The notes under the pieces: generated by a model
What the model saw: only the letters and a program-made list of their open reading frames with translations
Told to the model about the DNA's origin: nothing
The model's database searches: none
NCBI GenBank assembly: GCA_027062325.1
Contig: JAMOTN010000037.1
Coordinates: forward strand, 1-11,875
DNA: 11,875 bases
Reading direction: 5' to 3'
Source: a bacterium
GTDB lineage: Bacteria > JAMOTN01
Part shown: piece by piece, positions 6,401 to 11,875 of the stretch
How the letters are laid out: each line of letters opens with the position of its first letter
How positions within the stretch are numbered: position 1 is the first letter of the stretch
Position numbers and translations under genes: made by a program

Positions 6401-8243
6401 TAATATGAAACCAATAGTTAAAATGGGAGATAAGGTAAAGCAAGGACAGGTTATTGCAGACGGTGAAGTTTCAGATAAGGGAAGATTGTCTGTTGGAAAA
6501 AATGTGTTGGTCTTCTTTATGCCTTATGATGGATACAACTTTGAGGACGCAATAGTGGCTAGTAGAGAATTGAACGAAAGGGATATATACACCTCTATTC
6601 ACATGAAGGAGCATGAGGTTGAGGCGCGTGAAGGTACAGGAAATGAAGGAGAGGAGATTACTGCAGATATTCCCGATTTGAGTGAAGAGCAGAGACGCAA
6701 GCTTGATGAAAGAGGTGTAGCTCGCATAGGAATTGAGCTTAAAAAGGGTGATGTTTTGGTTGGTAAAGTGGAGCCCAAGCCAGAGACGGAGACTACTTCT
6801 TTGGATAAATTGTTAAAAGCGATATTCAATCGTAAGAAGGACAACAAGAAGAATGTCTCCTATAAGCTAAAGAATGGAGAGGAAGGAAAGGTTGTCAAGG
6901 TGGAGTATCTGGATGGGAATGAGTACCATTTCAAAACAAATATAAAGACTTTGGTTAGAGTATTCTTGGTGCAGCGCCACAAATTAATGGAAGGAGATAA
7001 GATGGCAGGGCGTCACGGAAATAAGGGTGTTATATCTATCTTGGCTCCACGTGAAGATTTGCCAATGCTTGATGATGGAACTACTGCTCAACTTGTGCTT
7101 TCGCCGTTGGGTGTTCCATCGCGTATGAATGTTGGGCAGATATACGAAACCATTTTGGGGTGGACTGCCAAGCATCTTGGTTTTTACGCTATTACTCCGA
7201 TATTTGAGTCTCCAAAAGAAGATACAATAAAGAAACTCCTTGCATTGACGAGGTTGGCTAGAAAGAGGACGCTTAAATTGGCTAACGAGAATGCAGAAAT
7301 TGTAGGATACGTCAAGTTTGAGAAGTTGAATATCGACAGTAACGATAAATTGGTTGAGAAATTTGTGGAGAAGGGATTTGAGGAGGCTGTTTGGGAGACA
7401 GTCAAAGGAGTAAAAGCAGCTTTGTTTGATGCAGATTGGAATCTTGTAGGAGAGCTTGATACGAAGAGTAAGTTGTTCTTGGAGTCTTTGAAAGCGGGAG
7501 ATTGGACTTTGGCTCTCACTCCTGTTGATGAGATTGTATTTGAAACTCCATTTGTGAAAGTAAAAGAGAGAGTTTATGAGAAAGATGGATACAAGACAGT
7601 AGAAGTTAAAAGAGAGAGAAAAAAGGTTAAGTATAGGAAGCAGGTTGAAGTTCTTATTGACAGCTTTAAAAAGCTTTCTGCCTGGTTAGGAGAGACAGGT
7701 CAGGAGCTTGTAAGAGATGGAAGAACTGGTGAGTACATACATAATCCGGTTACGGTAGGATACATGTACATGTTAAAATTGCATCATTTGGTTGAGGAAA
7801 AGATACATGCAAGAGCTACTGGAAACTACGCTATGATTACCCAGCAACCGTTGGGTGGAAAAGCTCAGATGGGTGGTCAAAGGTTTGGAGAGATGGAAGT
7901 TTGGGCACTTGAGGCTTATGGTGCTGCCCATGCACTTCAAGAGATGCTCAGTATAAAGAGTGATGATATAGATGCACGTGAAGAAGTTTACAGAAATATA
8001 GTTAAGGGGAATCATTACGATGTTAAAACAAAGATGCCAGAGTCATTCAAAGTTTTGGTGCTTGAGCTTGCAAGTTTGGCTTTGAAAGTTGAGCTTCTTG
8101 ATGAAAAAGAGGTTAGGGAGCGATTTGGAAGGAATAGTGATGGAACATTTTTTATACCGCAGGATCTATTTTCTGAGGAGAGTCAGGAGGATAAAGAAGC
8201 AGAAGCTACAGCTGCCAAGAGGGTAAAAGAAATAAAGGGATAA
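3444..8243 (+). CDS. rpoB: DNA-directed RNA polymerase subunit beta (unusually long, 1599 residues)
   Basis: This is the beta subunit of the multisubunit RNA polymerase core, forming one pincer and half of the active site with beta'. In order I see the N-terminal PPHLMQLQ and VFRDLFP, the lobe motifs [15 protein letters not shown] and SQLIRSPG, and [11 protein letters not shown] (314-324). [10 protein letters not shown] follows at 668-677, then the Rif region (733-757, SALGPGGL) and [21 protein letters not shown] lies at 1030-1036 and [11 protein letters not shown] at 1185-1195. PLGVPSRMN and the C-terminal anchor [20 protein letters not shown] complete the core. E. coli beta has 1342 residues. 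The excess here comes from insertions at about residues 81-110 (Cys-rich), 331-642 and 1268-1415. The E. coli SI1 and SI2 insertions are missing from their usual places. Active-site Lys1065 of E. coli is Arg1178 here. The gene ends in TAATAA, 45 bases before rpoC. Confidence 0.98.
   Translation: [1599 protein letters not shown]
3684..3773 (+). other. Cys-rich insertion in beta (residues 81-110)
   Basis: Cys83, 86, 93, 98 and 105 give the spacing C-x2-C-x6-C-x4-C-x6-C, with His100 inside and Cys124 further on. The insertion separates the conserved tyrosine (YLLG) from the normal continuation, here [15 protein letters not shown], which usually follows directly as LGEPKYSVEEC. The spacing suits zinc or an iron-sulfur cluster. 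Metal binding is an inference from cysteine density only. Confidence 0.75.
4434..5369 (+). other. Large lobe insertion in beta made partly of repeated BBM-like modules (residues 331-642)
   Basis: In E. coli only about ten residues join YDLSAVGRMKF to the following DDII helix; here about 310 residues intervene. At least three segments share a module pattern: GR-x-V-A-x-D-I, a turn, V-I-x-K-x-G, then a helix and a V-x-x-I-x-V strand. They lie at residues 337-382 ([20 protein letters not shown]), 416-457 (ending [11 protein letters not shown]) and 600-642 ([20 protein letters not shown]). A fourth, weaker copy may span 499-539. The pattern matches the beta-beta' module (BBM1) known from E. coli beta SI1 and from the clostridial beta at this same site. 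There are no intein splice-junction residues. Confidence 0.65.
7245..7688 (+). other. Insertion near the C-terminal part of beta (about residues 1268-1415)
   Basis: Between [10 protein letters not shown] and [16 protein letters not shown] there are about 140 more residues than in short beta subunits such as those of Firmicutes. The segment is rich in Lys and Glu. It contains a stretch of about 30 residues (1372-1402) dominated by alternating charged and Val/Tyr residues, likely beta strands. I recognise no known domain. The boundaries are approximate because ITPIF at 1250 and the later LALTPV both resemble the conserved ATPVF. Confidence 0.55.
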
Positions 8244-8269
8244 TAAAGATAAAAAATCAAAAATACGAA

Positions 8270-8280
8270 GAGGGGGGCGG
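8270..8280 (+). promoter_or_regulatory. Ribosome binding site of rpoC (G-run type)
   Basis: GAGGGGGGCGG lies 8 bases before ATG 8289 (AGGGGGG at 8271-8277). The in-frame GTG directly in front at 8286 is equally well placed, so the start could be one codon earlier. The preceding spacer (8244-8269) is A-rich with no hairpin that I can see, consistent with rpoB and rpoC sharing one transcript. Confidence 0.65.
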
Positions 8281-8288
8281 TCGCTGTG

Positions 8289-11200
8289 ATGGGAAATAAT
8301 AGAAAAAATAGGTTTGAGGATGTGTTTAAGAGAGGAGTAGAAGGATTTGAAGCTGTAAGAATATCAATTGCTTCACCTGAGGATATAAGAAATTGGTCTT
8401 CTGGAAAGGTGGAGCTTTCGGAAACGTTGGATTACAGGACCTTTAAGCCCAAAGAGGGAGGACTGTTTTGTGAGAAAATTTTTGGTCCAGAGAAAGATTA
8501 TCGCTGTGCTTGCGGAAGATACAAGGATAAAAGATTTGAGGGACAGATTTGTGAGCATTGTGGGGTCGAGGTTACGACGAGCCGTGTTAGAAGAGAAAGA
8601 ATGGGGCATATAGAGTTGACCGCTCCCGTAGCGCATATATGGTATGTGAAAAATGGAATAATAAGTGCTCTTCTTGGTATAACTCAACGTGATTTAGAAG
8701 AAGTTTTACATTTTGCAAAGTATATAGTCCTTGATCCAGGTAACATTTTGAACAAAATGCAGCTTCTTACTGAAGAAGAATATCGTGAGTTGCGTGAAAA
8801 GTACGGTGAGGTATTTAGAGTTGGAAGAGGAGCTGAAGCTATAAGAGAGCTTTTGAGAGAAATAGATCTTGATAAGCTTGCAATGGAATTGGATCTTGAG
8901 ATGAAAGAGGCAGAGCAAAAGGGAGATAAGCAAAAGGCAGCTCGTTTGGCGAAACGCCTTCACATAGTAGAAAGCTTCAGGAGAAGCAAGCCTGAGCGTT
9001 TGGTGGATTTGTTGACAGGTAAAGAGGATCCAAAGAGAAAGAAGGAAGGATACATCAAGCCTGAGTGGATGATATTGGAAGTTATCCCAGTATTGCCGCC
9101 AGAGTTACGTCCAATGTTGAAGTTGGAGGGAGGAAGAATAGCCAGAGCTGACTTGAATGATCTTTATAGAAGGTTGATAAACAGAAATAAGCGTTTGAAG
9201 AAGCACCTTCAGAATAATGCTCCTGATCCAATAATTGCTAACGAAAAGAGACTGTTGCAGGAGGCTGTTGATGCATTAATAGACAATGCTAGATTGACTA
9301 GGCCAGTTGTGGGGAACAACAATCGTCGTTTGAAGAGTTTGACGGATCTTCTTGGTGGTAAGCAGGGAAGATTTAGAAGGAATTTGTTGGGGAAGCGTGT
9401 TGATTACTCTGGACGTAGTGTCATAGTTATAGGTCCAAAGCTCAAAATTCATCAATGTGGGTTGCCGCAAGAGATGGTTCTTGAGTTGTTCAAACCGTTT
9501 ATAATTCATCACCTTGTTAATAAGACTGGTAAAGCAAGGAGTGTTCCCAAAGCTGATGAGATGATAAGAAAGGCAGATCCACAGATAATGCCAATTGTTT
9601 CCCAAATAATAAAGAAACATCCAGTTCTTTTAAACCGTGCTCCAACACTGCATAGGCCATCTATTCAAGCGTTTGAGCCAATAATGGTCAAAGGTAAGGC
9701 TATAAAGATACCGGCGCTTGTCTGTACGGCGTTCAATGCGGATTTTGATGGAGACCAAATGGCGGTTCATGTGCCATTGCTCCATGAGTCAGTAGCTGAA
9801 GCTTCCTATCTTATTCAAGCAAATTATCAAATATTTTCTCCAGCTCATGGTAAGCCACTTGCTACTCCAACTCAAGATATGACACTCGGATGCTATTACT
9901 TGACTAGGATGTTGACTTCCAAAGAGGTTGAGGAGATTGATATAACGAATTTTCATGCGAATCCGAGATTGCTGAGGAGAAGTGCTGATGTTTATCGCTT
10001 GCCTAGTGGGGAGATAATTCTTCAAAGTGGTGAAGAGTTGACTCAAGATAAAGTTGAACAGCTTAAAAAAGCTGGTATTACTAAGGTGAAAATATACAAG
10101 CAGAAGATATTCTCTACAGAGGAAGAGCTGATGGTTGCTTATGAAAATGGTAAGGTGTCTCTCCATGAGGCTGTTTATGTAAGAGTAAGAGAAGGAGAAG
10201 ACAATAAGCTTTCTGACAAGTATATAACAACTTGTGTGGGAAGGGTTATATTCAATCAGTTGTTGCCTGCAGGATTGCGATTCATGAACACTTTGATGAC
10301 GAAGGGTGAGTTGAACTCGCTTGTTGTTAAGTGCCACAAAAAATATGGATTAGATAGAACGGTAAAACTTCTTGATGATATAAAGGAGCTTGGGTTTAAA
10401 TGGGCAACGATTTCTGGAACTTCATTCTCGATAGAAGAGTTGAGAATACCGCCTGCAAAAGCTCAGATAATAAAAGAAGCAGAAGAAAGGACAAAGAGAA
10501 ACAGGGAGCAGTTTGAGAAGAAAGCAATAACGGCAGATGAGAGAAGACAGAATGACATAGATACGTGGATTCACGTTACAGAGCAGGTAACCGATGAGAT
10601 GATCCAGATCTTTAAGAAGGAAGAAGAGGAAGGGAAGTACAATAGTATATATGCAATGGCTTTCTCAGGAGCACGTGGAAATATCCAGCAGGTACGTCAA
10701 CTTGCGGCTATGCGTGGTTTGATGTCTAATCCTAAGGGAGAGATTATGGACTATCCTATTAAGTCGAACTTTAAAGAAGGTTTGAAGATGTTTGAGTACT
10801 TTATTTCCACTTATGGAGCCCGTAAGGGAGTTGTTGATACGGCGTTGAGAACAGCTGACTCTGGATACTTGACACGTGAGTTGGTTGATGTTGCCCAAGA
10901 TGTTGTTATAACTGCAGATGATTGTGGAGATACCAGTGGATTTGAAGTGCATCCTTTGCGTGAGATGAGGACTGTTCAGAATATGCATATAGATGAGGTT
11001 ATGATACCTCTTGAAGAAAGAATTTACGGACGTTATTTGGCACGCGATGTTGTACATCCTAAGACTGGCGAAGTGATAGTTAAGGCGGGAACACTGTTGT
11101 TGGAAGAAGAGTGTGATCTTATAAAGAGAGCAGAGGTTGAGATGGAGGTTACTCCTCAGATAATAGGGAAAGTTACAGCAACTGTTGTTCAGGATGCAGA

Positions 11201-11875
11201 TGAGAGGATTGTTGTTGCAGCTGACAAGGTTATAACTGAGCATCTCTATAAGATTTTGGTAGCGCGTGGAATAAAGAAGATAAGAGTTAGGCCGCGTGTG
11301 TTTATCCGTTCGCCTATAACATGTAAGATGCGCTATGGGATGTGTAGAAAGTGTTATGGATTGGATCTTTCGACTCACAGGGAAGTTGCTCTTGGAGAGG
11401 CAGTTGGAATCATTGCAGCTCAATCGATTGGAGAGCCGGGAACACAGCTTACGATGAGAACATTCCACACCGGGGGTGTTGCAGAGGCACGTCGAGTTCA
11501 GGTCAAGGCGCCGACTTCTGGAACAGTTATCCTTGATTACTTGCGTTGGGAGTACAAGACTGAGAAGAAAAGTGTCTTGACGGAAGATTACTCTTACGAG
11601 GGTGAAGATGATAACGCGGTGGCGATAAAGAGTGATGAAGGACTTGAAGAAGATACCAGGAGAATTGTTCGTGAGGGTTACATATTAATAGAACGTGAGG
11701 ATGGAACACGTGAGAAGTGTGATGTGCCACCGGGTGCGGTTCTTGAAAGAAACTTGAAAAATGGTATAAAAGTAAGAGCCGGAGATACTCTTGCAGAGTA
11801 CAATCCAAATCAAGTTGTTTCTAAAATTAAGGGTGTTGTGAGCTTTGCAAATATAGGGGAAAAAGATGGTAAACC
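8289..11875 (+). CDS. rpoC: DNA-directed RNA polymerase subunit beta', 3' end beyond window
   Basis: This is the largest core subunit, carrying the catalytic Mg-binding aspartates. The first 1195 residues are visible. Zinc site 1 is Cys73, 75, 88 and 91, followed by [14 protein letters not shown]. The lid is [15 protein letters not shown], and switch 2 is [12 protein letters not shown] (367-378). The catalytic loop NADFDGDQM has Asp485, 487 and 489. The bridge helix is [20 protein letters not shown] (793-812). Zinc site 2 is Cys879, 1012, 1019 and 1022. The trigger loop starts at [13 protein letters not shown] (1051-1063). There is no large Thermus/Thermotoga-type insertion in the N-terminal part. 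Extra segments lie at about 541-606 and between the zinc-2 ligands, and an SI3-like insertion begins after the trigger helix. Family lengths suggest that a few hundred residues lie beyond the window. GTG 8286 is an alternative start. Confidence 0.98.
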   Translation, partial: MGNNRKNRFEDVFKRGVEGFEAVRISIASPEDIRNWSSGKVELSETLDYRTFKPKEGGLFCEKIFGPEKDYRCACGRYKDKRFEGQICEHCGVEVTTSRVRRERMGHIELTAPVAHIWYVKNGIISALLGITQRDLEEVLHFAKYIVLDPGNILNKMQLLTEEEYRELREKYGEVFRVGRGAEAIRELLREIDLDKLAMELDLEMKEAEQKGDKQKAARLAKRLHIVESFRRSKPERLVDLLTGKEDPKRKKEGYIKPEWMILEVIPVLPPELRPMLKLEGGRIARADLNDLYRRLINRNKRLKKHLQNNAPDPIIANEKRLLQEAVDALIDNARLTRPVVGNNNRRLKSLTDLLGGKQGRFRRNLLGKRVDYSGRSVIVIGPKLKIHQCGLPQEMVLELFKPFIIHHLVNKTGKARSVPKADEMIRKADPQIMPIVSQIIKKHPVLLNRAPTLHRPSIQAFEPIMVKGKAIKIPALVCTAFNADFDGDQMAVHVPLLHESVAEASYLIQANYQIFSPAHGKPLATPTQDMTLGCYYLTRMLTSKEVEEIDITNFHANPRLLRRSADVYRLPSGEIILQSGEELTQDKVEQLKKAGITKVKIYKQKIFSTEEELMVAYENGKVSLHEAVYVRVREGEDNKLSDKYITTCVGRVIFNQLLPAGLRFMNTLMTKGELNSLVVKCHKKYGLDRTVKLLDDIKELGFKWATISGTSFSIEELRIPPAKAQIIKEAEERTKRNREQFEKKAITADERRQNDIDTWIHVTEQVTDEMIQIFKKEEEEGKYNSIYAMAFSGARGNIQQVRQLAAMRGLMSNPKGEIMDYPIKSNFKEGLKMFEYFISTYGARKGVVDTALRTADSGYLTRELVDVAQDVVITADDCGDTSGFEVHPLREMRTVQNMHIDEVMIPLEERIYGRYLARDVVHPKTGEVIVKAGTLLLEEECDLIKRAEVEMEVTPQIIGKVTATVVQDADERIVVAADKVITEHLYKILVARGIKKIRVRPRVFIRSPITCKMRYGMCRKCYGLDLSTHREVALGEAVGIIAAQSIGEPGTQLTMRTFHTGGVAEARRVQVKAPTSGTVILDYLRWEYKTEKKSVLTEDYSYEGEDDNAVAIKSDEGLEEDTRRIVREGYILIEREDGTREKCDVPPGAVLERNLKNGIKVRAGDTLAEYNPNQVVSKIKGVVSFANIGEKDGK
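9909..10106 (+). other. BBM-like extra segment in beta' after the catalytic loop region (residues 541-606)
   Basis: E. coli has only a short linker between YYMTR and the helix here written [13 protein letters not shown]. This protein has about 40 more residues. Residues 564-604 read as a module of the beta-beta' type: [19 protein letters not shown], then a helix, then AGITKVKIY. The resemblance to the beta modules is by eye. Confidence 0.5.
11028..11294 (+). repeat. Tandem duplicated beta-beta' module in beta' between zinc-2 cysteines
   Basis: The normal single module is present at residues 914-954 ([21 protein letters not shown]). It is followed at 960-1002 by a second, diverged copy: [20 protein letters not shown], then a helix, then [12 protein letters not shown]. 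The second copy runs into the RSPITC zinc ligand, where other beta' proteins have only one module. The repeat is visible at protein level only; the DNA copies are well diverged, so the duplication is old. Confidence 0.6.
11487..11875 (+). other. SI3-like trigger-loop insertion in beta' (start only)
   Basis: After [20 protein letters not shown] the chain does not continue with DITQGLPRVEELFEAR, as in beta' proteins without SI3. Instead it has sandwich-barrel-like sequence: [35 protein letters not shown] and then [10 protein letters not shown]. This aligns by eye with E. coli SI3 (VPYGAVL, GGETVANWDP, VSGFVRF). The end of the insertion lies outside the window. Confidence 0.7.

Noticed and set aside
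8241-8291. rpoB-rpoC gene fusion as in Helicobacter relatives
   Set aside because: rpoB ends in TAATAA at 8241-8246, and rpoC has its own ribosome binding site and start.
9789-10337. 182-codon open frame on the minus strand
   Set aside because: It is antisense to conserved rpoC sequence and has no recognisable motif or start site.
10665-11468. 267-codon open frame on the minus strand
   Set aside because: It lies wholly opposite rpoC, whose bridge-helix and zinc-2 motifs are intact. The minus-strand protein looks like random Ser/Asn/Leu-rich sequence.
11351-11536. 61-codon plus-strand frame within rpoC
   Set aside because: It is an out-of-frame shadow of the zinc-2 and trigger-loop region of rpoC.
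1-11875. CRISPR array, tRNA, rRNA or insertion sequence
   Set aside because: I found no short regular DNA repeats, no cloverleaf-like intergenic segment and no transposase frame. Almost all of the window is coding.

Overview
This window is ordinary chromosomal DNA with all genes on the plus strand. It is AT-rich, with heavy AGA/AGG arginine and ATA isoleucine codon use and Lys/Glu-rich proteins. This suggests a low-GC, probably thermophilic bacterium. The beta' subunit of its RNA polymerase carries a trigger-loop insertion of the E. coli SI3 type. Its beta subunit lacks the E. coli SI1 and SI2 insertions at their usual sites and carries other insertions instead. A deep-branching Gram-negative thermophile (an Aquificota-like lineage or similar) is my tentative inference; the sequence alone does not fix the phylum.

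The left third (1-3136) is a tight gene cluster: the 3' part of nadC (quinolinate phosphoribosyltransferase), a lone sugar-type ABC transporter permease, pth (peptidyl-tRNA hydrolase) and an S4-domain rRNA pseudouridine synthase. The first three genes overlap end to start (TGATG, then ATGA) and the fourth follows after 22 bases, so they are probably co-transcribed. Functionally they are unrelated housekeeping genes plus a transporter subunit without its partners.

The spacer 3137-3443 contains an inverted repeat, two candidate promoters and a small open frame for a one-helix membrane peptide. It separates the first cluster from rpoB and rpoC. Ribosomal protein genes rplJ/rplL, which usually precede rpoB, are absent here.

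The right two thirds (3444-11875) encode RNA polymerase beta (complete, an unusually long 1599 residues) and beta' (first 1195 residues; it runs off the window). Both retain the catalytic core: the Rif region, [20 protein letters not shown], bridge helix, trigger loop and both zinc sites. Both are heavily decorated. Beta has a Cys-rich insertion near the N terminus, a roughly 310-residue insertion built at least partly of repeated beta-beta' modules, and a third insertion of about 140 residues near the C terminus. Beta' carries similar module-like segments at two places plus SI3. Beta also has Arg where E. coli has the active-site Lys1065, and Asn at the His526 position of the rifampicin pocket. 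These polymerase features are the most interesting content of the window. I found no mobile elements, CRISPR arrays, tRNAs or rRNAs.
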